A stretch of DNA of 64,000 nt from Saccharopolyspora ipomoeae (GTDB lineage Bacteria; Actinomycetota; Actinomycetes; Mycobacteriales; Pseudonocardiaceae), in contig NZ_JASAOF010000012.1 in the NCBI RefSeq assembly GCF_029952525.1, positions 62,001 to 126,000 of the forward strand, read 5' to 3'. Below the pieces are notes generated by a model, which saw only the letters and a program-made list of their open reading frames with translations, did not search any database and was not told the origin of the DNA. Below, one piece after another: positions 27,706 through 35,564 of this stretch. Position 1 is the stretch's first letter; each line of letters starts with the position of its first letter. The translations under genes and the position numbers were made by a program.

Positions 27706-28589
27706 GCTTCGTCCGCCCCCACCACGTGGTGCTCGTCGTTCTCGGCCCCGGCCACGACGAGACGGCCGCCCACGCGGGCGACCTCGACGTCGGTCCGGTA
27801 GAGCTCCGAGAGCGTTTCGGAGTTCATCACCTCGTCCGGCGTGCCGATCCGGAACCGGCCGTCGACCAGGTACAGCACCCGGTCCACCAGCGGCAGCACC
27901 GGGTTGATCTCGTGCGTCACGAACAGCACGCCCGCGTCGGTGCGGCGGGCCTGCTCGGCGATCAGCCGGGAGACCTTGCGCTGGTGCGAGAGGTCCAGCG
28001 ACAGCAGCGGTTCGTCGCACAGCAGCACCGACGGGTCGCTGACCAGCGCCTGCGCCACCCGCAGCCGCTGCTGCTCACCGCCGGAGAGCAGGCCGACCGG
28101 CATCCTCGCGTACTCGGTGGCCTCGACCGCGCGCAGCGCGTCGGCGACCCGGCGCTTGCGCTCGCGGCGCCCGCCGAAGCCCAGGCCCCAGTGGTGACCG
28201 TCGAGGCCGAGACCGACGAGGTCGCTGCCGCGCACCGTGACGTTGGCCTCCAGCGCCCGCTGCTGCGGGATGTAGCCGATCCGGTCGCTGCCGCGCCGCG
28301 CCGGTTCCCCTCCGATGTGGACGGTCCCGGAGTTGAGCTCCTGCAACCCGAGCAGCACCCGGAGCAGGCTGGTCTTGCCCGAGCCGTTCGGGCCGAGCAC
28401 GGCCACGAACTCGCCCGGCGCGACGTCGAGGTCCAGGCCGGACCACAGGGTCCGCTCGCCGTAGGCCAGCGTCGCGCCGCGCAGCGAGACGGCCGGAGAC
28501 CCGGCGTCGGCCTGAGCCGCCGCCGGGTCTGCGTCCACCGGTTCCGCGTCCACCGGTTCCGGGGTGTCCGCGAGCTGTTCAGAGGTCAT
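27702..28589 (-). CDS. znuC: Zinc ABC transporter ATP-binding protein ZnuC
   Basis: 295-residue ATPase. Walker A is GPNGSGKTSLL, the Q-loop is YIPQQRA, the signature is LLSGGEQQRLRVAQAL, Walker B is VLLCDEPLLSLD and the switch His is in LFVTHEIN. A 30-residue Asp/Ala/Pro-rich N-terminal extension precedes the domain. ATG 28589 overlaps the znuA stop (ATGA). The D-loop is slightly altered (LLSLDLSH). Confidence 0.93.
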   Translation of the reverse strand: MTSEQLADTPEPVDAEPVDADPAAAQADAGSPAVSLRGATLAYGERTLWSGLDLDVAPGEFVAVLGPNGSGKTSLLRVLLGLQELNSGTVHIGGEPARRGSDRIGYIPQQRALEANVTVRGSDLVGLGLDGHHWGLGFGGRRERKRRVADALRAVEATEYARMPVGLLSGGEQQRLRVAQALVSDPSVLLCDEPLLSLDLSHQRKVSRLIAEQARRTDAGVLFVTHEINPVLPLVDRVLYLVDGRFRIGTPDEVMNSETLSELYRTDVEVARVGGRLVVAGAENDEHHVVGADEA

Positions 28590-29575
28590 CGGTTGAGGGC
28601 ACCTTGCAATGCGGTGATCTGCGCGTCCATCCACTGCACGTAACCGGCGCCCTCCGGCAGCGTCTCGGTCATCTCCACGACCGGGATCTGCTGCGCGTCG
28701 GCGGCGGTGCGCACGTTGCGGGTGACCGGCGATTCGGTCTGCGGGTTGTAGATGACGGCGACGGCCTGACGCGCGTTGATCGCGTTCTGCACGTCGGCGA
28801 CGGCGGCCGCCGAGGGGTCGGTCTCGGACTCGATGGCGTTGACGAACGACGGCGGGGTCACGTCGTTCAGCTTGGCGGACTCGATCATGTAGTGCGCCAC
28901 CGGCTCGGTGACGATCACCGGCTTGCCCTGGTGCGCTGCGGCGATCTCGCCGACCCGGTTCTCCAGCCCGGCGACCTGCTGCTCGAACCCGGCGGCGTTG
29001 GCCTCGAACTGCTGGGCCTTGGCCGGCTGGATCTTGCCGAGCTCCGCGGCGATCTGGTCCGCGACCTCGTGCACGGCGTGCAGGTCGTACCAGACGTGCT
29101 CGTTGACCGAGTGGTCATGACCCTCGTGACCACCGGCGGGCTCCCCCGCGTGCGGCTCCTCCGCGTGCGGCTCGCCCGCGTGCTCGCCCTCCGCCGGGGC
29201 GGGCTCGGGGTGCTCGGAGTCGACGGCCTGCACGGTCGGCTTGGCGTTCTGCCCCAGGACCTGGGTCATGAACTCGTCGTAGCCACCGCCGTTGAGCACC
29301 ACCAGGTTCGCGTCGCTGATCTTGGCGGCGTCCTGCGGGCTGCTCTCGTACGAGTGCGGGTCGGCCCCGGCGTCGCTGATGATCGACTCGACCTCTACGG
29401 CGTCGCCGCCGACGGCCTGCGCGACGCTGCCCCAGACGCTGGTCGACGCGACGACCTTGATCTTGTCATCGGGTCCGGGCGCGGCGGTCTCCCCCGCCGA
29501 GCAGCCGCTCAGCGCGATGGCGCTGACGGTCAATCCGGCTAAAGCGGTCACAGCGGTGCGGCTGCGGACGGTCAT
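28586..29575 (-). CDS. znuA: Zinc-binding lipoprotein ZnuA
   Basis: 329-residue cluster-9 solute-binding lipoprotein. The lipobox is ALSGC (Cys25). Metal ligands expected of the family are present: His in ADPHSYE, His in NEHVWYDLHAV, His in PVAHYMIES, and an acidic residue late (Glu/Asp in IYNPQTESP). A flexible His/Glu-rich loop (EGEHAGEPHAEEPHAGEPAG..., about residues 130-158) is typical of zinc rather than manganese binders. ATG 29575 was chosen because GGGAG precedes it at good spacing. First gene of the znu operon. Confidence 0.94.
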   Translation of the reverse strand: MTVRSRTAVTALAGLTVSAIALSGCSAGETAAPGPDDKIKVVASTSVWGSVAQAVGGDAVEVESIISDAGADPHSYESSPQDAAKISDANLVVLNGGGYDEFMTQVLGQNAKPTVQAVDSEHPEPAPAEGEHAGEPHAEEPHAGEPAGGHEGHDHSVNEHVWYDLHAVHEVADQIAAELGKIQPAKAQQFEANAAGFEQQVAGLENRVGEIAAAHQGKPVIVTEPVAHYMIESAKLNDVTPPSFVNAIESETDPSAAAVADVQNAINARQAVAVIYNPQTESPVTRNVRTAADAQQIPVVEMTETLPEGAGYVQWMDAQITALQGALNR

Positions 29576-29629
29576 GGATGGCACTCCCGGGTGATCAGGT
29601 CAGGACGCTGTCGAGCGACTCCAGATGCG

Positions 29630-29648
29630 AACGGTAACGGTAACCGTT
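29630..29648. promoter_or_regulatory. Candidate Zur-type operator upstream of znuA
   Basis: AACGGT-AACGGTA-ACCGTT: 6-bp inverted arms with a 7-base spacer, which repeats the left arm, about 55 bases before the znuA start. The position fits a zinc-responsive repressor site, but the match to published Zur boxes is not strong. Confidence 0.4.
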
Positions 29649-29731
29649 GTCAACTGCAGTCTAAGCGCCCTTCAACCAAACGCACTAGAGCCCGTCGTAT
29701 TTCCGAACGCGACATGCCCCACAAGCAGCAA

Positions 29732-29767
29732 CAACGCCCCCGCCCGGAAGACCGGACGAGGGCGTTG
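29732..29767 (-). terminator. Terminator of the msiK-like gene
   Basis: Imperfect 16-bp arms (CAACGCCCCCGCCCGG, 29732-29747; CCGGACGAGGGCGTTG, 29752-29767) lie about 45 bases downstream of the msiK-like stop. Read on the minus strand they are followed by TTGTTGCTGCTTG. Confidence 0.65.
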
Positions 29768-29812
29768 GCGCGATCGCCGACCCCGCAGGAGACGGCGGCG
29801 ATCAAGACCGGG

Positions 29813-30907
29813 TCACGCCGCCAGGCGGACACCCGTTTCGGGGTGGAACAGGTGCACCTCACCGGCGTCGCGGAGGGCGACCTTGACGTTCTGGCCCAGC
29901 GCCGGGGGCGTGCGTCCGTCGGCGCGGACGACGAAGCGCTCCGAGGAACCGCCGACCGTGATCGAGCCGTGGATGAGCGCGTCGGCACCCAGCTCCTCGA
30001 CCAGCTCGACGGTCATGTCCAGGCCCTCGGAGTCGCTGGAGGTCAGCTCCAGGGCCTCGGGGCGGACGCCGAAGGTGACCTCCTCGAGGTCGCCCGCGGC
30101 GGCCAGCGCCTCGCGGGACAGCGGGACCGTGGTGCCGTCGAGCACCGCGCCCTCGCTGCTCAGCGGTACCGTCTTGAGATTCATGGCCGGGGAGCCGATG
30201 AAACCGGCGACGAACGCGTTCGCCGGGTTCTCGTAGAGCTCGCGCGGCGAGGCCACCTGCTGCAGCAGGCCGTCCTTGAGCACCGCCACGCGGTGGCCCA
30301 TCGTCATCGCCTCGACCTGGTCGTGGGTGACGTAGATGGTCGTGGTGCCGAGCCGCTTCTGCAGCGCGGCGATGTTGGCGCGGGTCTCCACGCGCAGCTT
30401 GGCGTCCAAGTTGGACAGCGGCTCGTCCATCAGGAACACGCTGGGCTCGCGGACGATCGCACGACCCATCGCGACCCGCTGGCGCTGACCGCCGGACAGC
30501 GCCTTCGGCTTGCGGTCCAGGTACTTCTCGAGGTCGAGCATGCGCGCGGCCTCGGTCACCTTCTCGTTGATGACGGCCTTCGGCGTCTTGCGCAGCTTGA
30601 GCGCGAAGCCCATGTTCTCCGCGACCGTCATGTGCGGGTAGAGCGCGTAGGACTGGAAGACCATCGCGATGTCCCGCGCCTTCGGCGGGGTGTTGGTGAC
30701 ATCGCTGCCACCGATGGAAATACCGCCCTCGTCGATGTCCTCGAGCCCGGCCAGCATGCGCAACGCCGTGGACTTCCCGGACCCGGAGGGCCCCACCAGA
30801 ACGAGGAACTCACCGTCGGCGACGTCCAGCTCCAGCTGGTCGACCGCCTTGACCGGCGGGCTGCCGGGGTAGACGCGCGAGGCGTTGACGTACGCGACCT
30901 CAGCCAT
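29813..30907 (-). CDS. msiK: MsiK/UgpC-type multiple-sugar ABC transporter ATPase
   Basis: 364-residue CUT1-family ATPase. Walker A is GPSGSGKSTALRML, the Q-loop is VFQSYALYPHMTV, the signature is ALSGGQRQRVAMGRAI, Walker B is FLMDEPLSNLDAKLR and the switch is YVTHDQVEAMTMG. A C-terminal MalK-like regulatory beta domain follows (FGVRPEALEL). It stands alone without permeases, as MsiK does in Streptomyces, where one ATPase energises many sugar importers including the chitobiose system. That fits the DasR/NagK genes nearby. ATG 30907 has GAAGGG upstream. Confidence 0.88.
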   Translation of the reverse strand: MAEVAYVNASRVYPGSPPVKAVDQLELDVADGEFLVLVGPSGSGKSTALRMLAGLEDIDEGGISIGGSDVTNTPPKARDIAMVFQSYALYPHMTVAENMGFALKLRKTPKAVINEKVTEAARMLDLEKYLDRKPKALSGGQRQRVAMGRAIVREPSVFLMDEPLSNLDAKLRVETRANIAALQKRLGTTTIYVTHDQVEAMTMGHRVAVLKDGLLQQVASPRELYENPANAFVAGFIGSPAMNLKTVPLSSEGAVLDGTTVPLSREALAAAGDLEEVTFGVRPEALELTSSDSEGLDMTVELVEELGADALIHGSITVGGSSERFVVRADGRTPPALGQNVKVALRDAGEVHLFHPETGVRLAA

Positions 30908-30927
30908 ATGTGACACCCTTCACTACA

Positions 30928-30943
30928 AATGGTCCAGAGGACG
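30928..30943 (-). promoter_or_regulatory. Weak dre-like site upstream of msiK
   Basis: AATGGTCCAGAGGACG matches the dre consensus at about 10 of 16 positions, 20 bases before the msiK start. Streptomyces msiK is DasR-controlled, which makes the site plausible, but the right half is poor. Confidence 0.35.
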
Positions 30944-31016
30944 CTATCCGTCGAAAGTGTTTCCGTCACTCCCCCGAGGGAACCATTTCGGACAGTGATC
31001 AGCCTACATCGTTCCG

Positions 31017-31089
31017 TGTTCGACGTTCGAACATCAGTGGGACGTAGGTCATGCTCGCTTCACCCTCGGGTTCTGAACCGTTACGGTTC
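31017..31089. promoter_or_regulatory. Two palindromes, candidate LacI operators
   Basis: TGTTCGA-CGT-TCGAACA (31017-31033) and GAACCG-TTA-CGGTTC (31075-31089) are both perfect inverted repeats with a 3-base centre. They lie in the divergent region between msiK and the LacI gene, the second ending four bases before the LacI ATG. Autoregulation, and possibly control of msiK, is inferred. Confidence 0.5.
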
Positions 31090-31093
31090 CTGC

Positions 31094-32194
31094 ATGGCGC
31101 GGTCAACGAATGCCCGGCGGCCTGCGACCCTCGCGTCGCTCGCTGCGGAACTCGGGGTCTCCCGGACGACGGTGTCGAACGCCTACAACCGTCCGGATCA
31201 GCTGTCCCCCGAGCTGCGCAAGCGCGTCCTGGAGACGGCGCGGCGGCTCGGGTACCCGGGACCGGACCCGGTCGCACGCTCGCTGCGCACCCGCAAGGCG
31301 GGTGCGGTCGGCCTGCTGCTCACCGAGAACCTCTCCTACGCGTTCCGCGACCCGGGAGCCGTCGGCTTCCTGGAGGGGCTCGCGCTGGCCTGCGAGGACG
31401 CCGGGCAGGGGCTGACGCTCATCCCGGCCAGCCCCGAGCGCGAGGACGTCGCCTCGGTGCACCGCGCCGGCGTCGACGGCTTCGTCGTCTACTCCGTTCC
31501 CGAGGACGACCCGCACCTGGCCGCCGTGCTGGAGCGCCCCGTCCCGGTCGTGGTGTGCGACCAGCCGCGCCTCGACAACCTCGACTGGGTCGGCCCGGAC
31601 GACCGCAAGGCCATCAAGGCCGTCGCCGACCACCTGATCGGGCTCGGCCACCGGCGGATCGGCGTGCTGTGCATGCGCCTGGCGCGCGGCCGCAACGACG
31701 GCCCCGCCACCGTGCAGCGGCAGGCCAACGCCAGCTTCCACGTGCAGAAGGCCCGCCTGACCGCGCTCGCCGAGGAGTTCAGCGAGGCCGGCGTGGACTG
31801 GACGACGGTGCCGGTCGTGGAGCGCTTCGACCACACGCTGGACTCGGGCGCCTCCGCCGCCGCTCAGGCGCTGGAGATCGACCCGGAGATCACCGCGCTG
31901 GTGTGCACCTCGGACATCCTGGCGCTCGGCGCGCTGCGCGAGGCCCGCAACCGCGGCCTGCGCGTGCCGGAAGACCTCACCATCACCGGCTTCGACGGCA
32001 TCCCGGACGCCGAGCGCGCCGGGCTCACCACGGTCCGCCAGCCCTGGCTGGAGAAGGGCCGCGCCGCCGGTCGCCTCCTGCTGGAGACCGCCGAGCCCAG
32101 CCGCCCCCGCCACATCCAGCTGGAGACCCAGCTCATCACCGGCTCCACCTCGGGACCGCCCCGCTCCGGCGAGGAGTTCTGGTTCGGCCCGTGA
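31094..32194 (+). CDS. LacI-family transcriptional regulator
   Basis: 366 residues. The N-terminal LacI helix-turn-helix is canonical (ATLASLAAELGVSRTTVSNAYNRPDQLSPELRKRVLETARRLGY). A periplasmic-binding-protein-like effector domain follows, with GFVVYSVPEDD, LGHRRIGVL and the late ITGFDGIPDAERAGLTTVRQP. ATG 31094 was chosen because it leaves the HTH at the usual position; no clear ribosome binding site is seen and a palindrome abuts it. The effector is unknown; divergence from msiK suggests a sugar. Confidence 0.92.
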   Translation: MARSTNARRPATLASLAAELGVSRTTVSNAYNRPDQLSPELRKRVLETARRLGYPGPDPVARSLRTRKAGAVGLLLTENLSYAFRDPGAVGFLEGLALACEDAGQGLTLIPASPEREDVASVHRAGVDGFVVYSVPEDDPHLAAVLERPVPVVVCDQPRLDNLDWVGPDDRKAIKAVADHLIGLGHRRIGVLCMRLARGRNDGPATVQRQANASFHVQKARLTALAEEFSEAGVDWTTVPVVERFDHTLDSGASAAAQALEIDPEITALVCTSDILALGALREARNRGLRVPEDLTITGFDGIPDAERAGLTTVRQPWLEKGRAAGRLLLETAEPSRPRHIQLETQLITGSTSGPPRSGEEFWFGP

Positions 32195-32202
32195 CCCGGG
32201 GT

Positions 32203-32257
32203 GACCCGATTTCAATGGAAGTCGGGGACCCGAGTTCCGTTGGAACCGGGTCGGGTC
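32203..32257. terminator. Two tandem hairpins between convergent genes
   Basis: Hairpin 1 is CCCGAtTTC/GGAAgTCGGG (32205-32226); hairpin 2 is GACCCG..TTCC/GGAA.CGGGTC (32227-32252). They share a GACCCG...TTC-GGAA plan and lie between the LacI and speE-like stops. Confidence 0.65.
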
Positions 32258-33845
32258 AGTAGTTGGTCCACTCGCCCTGGGCGTAGTCGAGGATCGTCGG
32301 GTGCATCAGCGTCGAGGGCTGCAAGTCCGGGAGGCGGGCGCGGTCCGGTGGGAACGCCTGCGCCGCCCGGAGCGTGGCCGCGTCGAGGGAGCGCAGCGGC
32401 GGGACGTCGTCGGGCAGCCGGGGTTCCGGAGCCGCGGAACCCCGGGTGACCAGGTGGAACCCCCACTCGCCGAAGGCCGGGACGGAGACCTCGTAGGGCG
32501 TGGTGGCCAGGCCCAGCGAGCGCAGCGTCGCCTCGACGCACCAGTACGCCTTCGGCGCGAAGTACGGCGACCCGGCTTGCACGACCATCCGCCCCCGGTC
32601 GGTCATGGCGTGGTCCACCAGGCCGTAGAACTCGGCGGAGTACAGCTTCGCGGTCGCCGTGGAGTCGGCGTCCGGCATGTCGACGAACACCACGTCGTAG
32701 CGGTCCCGGTTCTCCCGCAGCCAGCTGAACGCGTCCGCCGGGATCGCGCGCACCCTCGGGTCGCGGAACGCGTCGCGGTTCAGCGACGACACCCGCTCGT
32801 CGCTGCGCGCCAGCTCCAGCACGGCCGGGTCGAGGTCGACCAGCGTCACCTCGCGCACGTCCGGGTAGCGCAGGACCTCCCGGAGCGCCAGGCCGTCCCC
32901 GCCGCCGAGCACCAGCACCCGCCCGCGCGGGCCGCTCATCGCCGGGTGCACCAGCGCCTCGTGGTACCGGTACTCGTCGATCGAGCTGAACTGCAGGTCC
33001 CCGTTGAGGAACAGCCGCGTGTCCCGCACGCCGCTCAGCGACACCGACTCGGTGAGCACCACGTCCTGGTAGGGCGTGCGCTCGGCGTGCACCACGGGGG
33101 CGGAGTACAGCGCCTGCCGCGCGGTGACCTCGAAGTCGTCGGCGTAGGCGTAGGCGCCCAGCAGCAGGCCCGCCACCAGGGCCGACGCGCCGATCAGCAG
33201 CAGCCTGGCCCGCTTGGACAGCTCGCGGCGGAACACCGTGAGCACCAGGCCCAGCCCGGCGGCGGCGTTGACCATCCCGACCAGCAGCGCGCCCTGCACC
33301 TGCCCGAACAGCGGCAGCAGCAGGAACGGGAACGCCAGGCCGCCCACCAGGCCGCCGACGTAGTCCGCGGCGAACAGGTCGGCGACCGCCGACCCCGCGT
33401 CCTGGCTGCGGATGCGCTGCAGCAGCACCATCAGCAGCGGGATCTCGGCACCGATGAGCAGTCCCAGCACCAGCGCGGTCGCGATCAGCGCGGGCAGGTA
33501 CAGGCTCAGCCACGCGAACGCCGCGTAGAGCCCGAGCACGCTGAGCCCGCCGAGCAGCGCCAGCAGCAGCTCGATCCCGGCGAAGGACGCCGCCGCCCAC
33601 GGCTGGAGCGGTTTCGCGGCCAGCGCCCCGACGCCCATCGCGAACACCATCAGCGACAGCACGATCGAGGCCTGCCCGATCGTGTCGCCGATCAGGTAGC
33701 TGCCGAGCGCGACCAGCGCGAGCTCGTAGACCAGTCCGCAGGCGGCGCAGACGAACACCGCCACCAGCACCGCGAACCGCGCCACGCGGTTCCGCCGTGC
33801 CGGGGGCGAGTCCTCCTGCGCCGGAGCGGCTTCGGTCGTCGTCAC
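32256..33845 (-). CDS. Membrane-anchored spermidine synthase-like protein (SpeE domain)
   Basis: 529 residues: an N-terminal block of about seven to eight TM helices (residues 22-235), then a Rossmann-fold aminopropyltransferase domain. The latter shows LNGDLQFSSIDEYRYHEALVHPAM, the SAM-type loop VLVLGGGDGLALREVL, VTLVDLDPAVLELA and VVFVDMPDADST. These are spermidine synthase signatures, so transfer of an aminopropyl or related group is likely, although the membrane block and the neighbours indicate a role other than bulk polyamine synthesis. Last of the DUF4178-DUF4247-DUF350-speE cassette; GTG start 7 bases after the DUF350 stop. Confidence 0.9.
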   Translation of the reverse strand: MTTTEAAPAQEDSPPARRNRVARFAVLVAVFVCAACGLVYELALVALGSYLIGDTIGQASIVLSLMVFAMGVGALAAKPLQPWAAASFAGIELLLALLGGLSVLGLYAAFAWLSLYLPALIATALVLGLLIGAEIPLLMVLLQRIRSQDAGSAVADLFAADYVGGLVGGLAFPFLLLPLFGQVQGALLVGMVNAAAGLGLVLTVFRRELSKRARLLLIGASALVAGLLLGAYAYADDFEVTARQALYSAPVVHAERTPYQDVVLTESVSLSGVRDTRLFLNGDLQFSSIDEYRYHEALVHPAMSGPRGRVLVLGGGDGLALREVLRYPDVREVTLVDLDPAVLELARSDERVSSLNRDAFRDPRVRAIPADAFSWLRENRDRYDVVFVDMPDADSTATAKLYSAEFYGLVDHAMTDRGRMVVQAGSPYFAPKAYWCVEATLRSLGLATTPYEVSVPAFGEWGFHLVTRGSAAPEPRLPDDVPPLRSLDAATLRAAQAFPPDRARLPDLQPSTLMHPTILDYAQGEWTNY

Positions 33846-33852
33846 CGGATCA

Positions 33853-34278
33853 TCAGTAGATCGCGGCAGCCATCAGCACCGCGAGCACCAGGTGCGCGGA
33901 CGCCGACACCCAGGTCGCCGGGTGCATGTCCGGCGAGGCCAGCTCGTCGCCGAGCTTGCCGGGCGTGATGGCGTCGATGAGCAGGAACGACAGGCTCATC
34001 AGGATCAGCCCGAGCAGGCCGTAGGCGACCGTGCCGATCAGGCCGAGCAGCAGGTCGTTGGCGCTGGCCATGATCGCGGTGGTGAGGATGATCCCGACGC
34101 CGAGCAGGCCGGAGACCAGCAGCAGCGCGGCGTTCGGGTTGCGGTTGACCCAGATCAGGTCGCGCAGCTTGCCCGGGGTCGCGAGGTCGACGAGCACGTA
34201 GCCGAGGGCCATCATCGCCACGCCGATCACCCCGTAGGCGACCGCGGCGAACAGGCCGGCGAGCAGTTCGTTGAGCAA
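33853..34278 (-). CDS. DUF350 membrane protein
   Basis: 141 residues with four TM helices arranged as two repeats (AAVAYGVIGVAMMALGYVLVDLATPGKL and GTVAYGLLGLILMSLSFLLIDAITPGKL), the internal duplication typical of DUF350. The start is TTG 34278 with GGAAGG 9 bases upstream; no ATG or GTG fits. It lies between the DUF4247 and speE-like genes. Function is unknown. Confidence 0.88.
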   Translation of the reverse strand: MLNELLAGLFAAVAYGVIGVAMMALGYVLVDLATPGKLRDLIWVNRNPNAALLLVSGLLGVGIILTTAIMASANDLLLGLIGTVAYGLLGLILMSLSFLLIDAITPGKLGDELASPDMHPATWVSASAHLVLAVLMAAAIY

Positions 34279-34368
34279 GGTGGTGTGCCTTCCGTGTCGT
34301 GGTGCGTCAGCGCGGCGGCCCGGCCTGAGCCGCTCGCGGAGGTCGAGGTGCGGTGGCGGGACCGCTGG

Positions 34369-34806
34369 TCACTTGCCTACTCCCGGTCCGCCGCCGCGGA
34401 AGGTCTCGCCGCGCGTGGAGCTCCAGCCCCACACGTGCCCGACGTGGCTGTGGTAGTGCCGGTAGGCGCGATCGGCGTCCATCAGGTGGATGACCGACCC
34501 TGCCCCGTGCGGCTGGATGATCACCGCGTCGTCGGAGTAGCGCAGGTAGACGCCCGAGGCGTCGGTGGACTGCGCCTGCGGACGCCACTTGGCGGTGATC
34601 TCGGCAGCGACGGTCCTCGGCGGTTTCGGGCTCGTGTAGGCCGCGTTGTCGTCGTCGCCCGCGATGTCGAGGTGCGCGGCGCGGGTGTAGTTCTGCTGGA
34701 CGTAGCCGCGCGCCCCACCGCCACCGGCGAAGATCATCACCAGTCCGACGATGAGCGCGATCACCACGGTCACACCCGCGATGACGAACCAGTACCTGGG
34801 TTTCAT
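34369..34806 (-). CDS. DUF4247 membrane-anchored protein
   Basis: 145 residues. One N-terminal TM helix (YWFVIAGVTVVIALIVGLVMIFAGG) is followed by an extracytoplasmic domain with YVQQNYTRAAHLDI, GVYLRYSDDAVIIQPHG and a C-terminal GGGPGVGK tail. The pattern fits DUF4247, found with DUF350 and DUF4178. ATG 34806, 3 bases after the DUF4178 stop. Function is unknown. Confidence 0.85.
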   Translation of the reverse strand: MKPRYWFVIAGVTVVIALIVGLVMIFAGGGGARGYVQQNYTRAAHLDIAGDDDNAAYTSPKPPRTVAAEITAKWRPQAQSTDASGVYLRYSDDAVIIQPHGAGSVIHLMDADRAYRHYHSHVGHVWGWSSTRGETFRGGGPGVGK

Positions 34807-34809
34807 CGA

Positions 34810-35421
34810 TCAGCCCGCCGTCGGGTAGATGAGCACGTCGTAGCGGCCGAGCTTCTCGCCCGCGGTGGCCTCCCACGCGGCGCCGCCGTAGGACTCGAAG
34901 CCCAGCAGCGCGCCGTCGGAGGACTCGTAGTCGTGGTAGCGCACGGTGCCCTGGGCATCCAGGCCCGTCGTCGCCTCGCTGCGGAAGTTCGCCGAACCCG
35001 ACTCGCCCGAGCGGTAGGTGCGGCCCTCGTGCTCGATCGTCGGCGCCCCGGGGGCTCCGACGCCGGTCACCGGCGTCCACAGGGTCAGGACCAGGTCCGG
35101 GTCCTCCTCGACCGCCAGCCACACCTGAGTGCCCCGGGAGTCGTCGAGCAGGTGCTCCGACCAGCTCCAGCCGCCCTCGTCGAGGCGCAGGCTCCCGCGC
35201 ACGGTGTAGGTGGTCGAGCGGATCTCCACGATGTCCCCGGCCTTGAGCGCGCGGGGATCACCGCGCAACGAGTCCTGGTCGCCGGTCCCGAAGGGGTCCT
35301 GCGGCGCTCCCGCCCGCGACTCCCCCGGTCGCTCTCCTCGCCGCGCCCGCACCCCGAGCACCACGGCGACGACCGCGACCACGACCAGCAGCAGCACCAG
35401 GACGACCAGCAGCGCTGTCAT
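34810..35421 (-). CDS. DUF4178 membrane-anchored protein
   Basis: 203 residues. An N-terminal TM helix (LLVVLVLLLVVVAVVAVVLGV) and a linker precede a beta-rich DUF4178 domain from about residue 58 (LKAGDIVEIRSTTYTVRGSLRLDEGGWSWSEHLLDD). It ends with GEKLGRYDVLIYP. First gene of the four-gene cassette, co-oriented and tightly spaced. Function is unknown. Confidence 0.87.
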   Translation of the reverse strand: MTALLVVLVLLLVVVAVVAVVLGVRARRGERPGESRAGAPQDPFGTGDQDSLRGDPRALKAGDIVEIRSTTYTVRGSLRLDEGGWSWSEHLLDDSRGTQVWLAVEEDPDLVLTLWTPVTGVGAPGAPTIEHEGRTYRSGESGSANFRSEATTGLDAQGTVRYHDYESSDGALLGFESYGGAAWEATAGEKLGRYDVLIYPTAG

Positions 35422-35518
35422 TCCGGAACGCCCCCTTCCACGCGATGTCGCGCTGAGGCTAACCGCTGGAGATCACCCGAGTGGCCCAAACACCCGAAAC
35501 GTGACCAACCGGAACGCG

Positions 35519-35553
35519 GAACGGGCCGCCCACCAGTGGTGGGCGGCCCGTTC
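35519..35553 (-). terminator. Terminator of the trehalose-phosphatase/GH15 gene
   Basis: Perfect 17-bp arms starting GAACGGGCCGCC (35519-35535 and 35537-35553) around a single central base, 11 bases downstream of the stop. Confidence 0.85.
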
Positions 35554-35564
35554 GAGGAGGTGGA

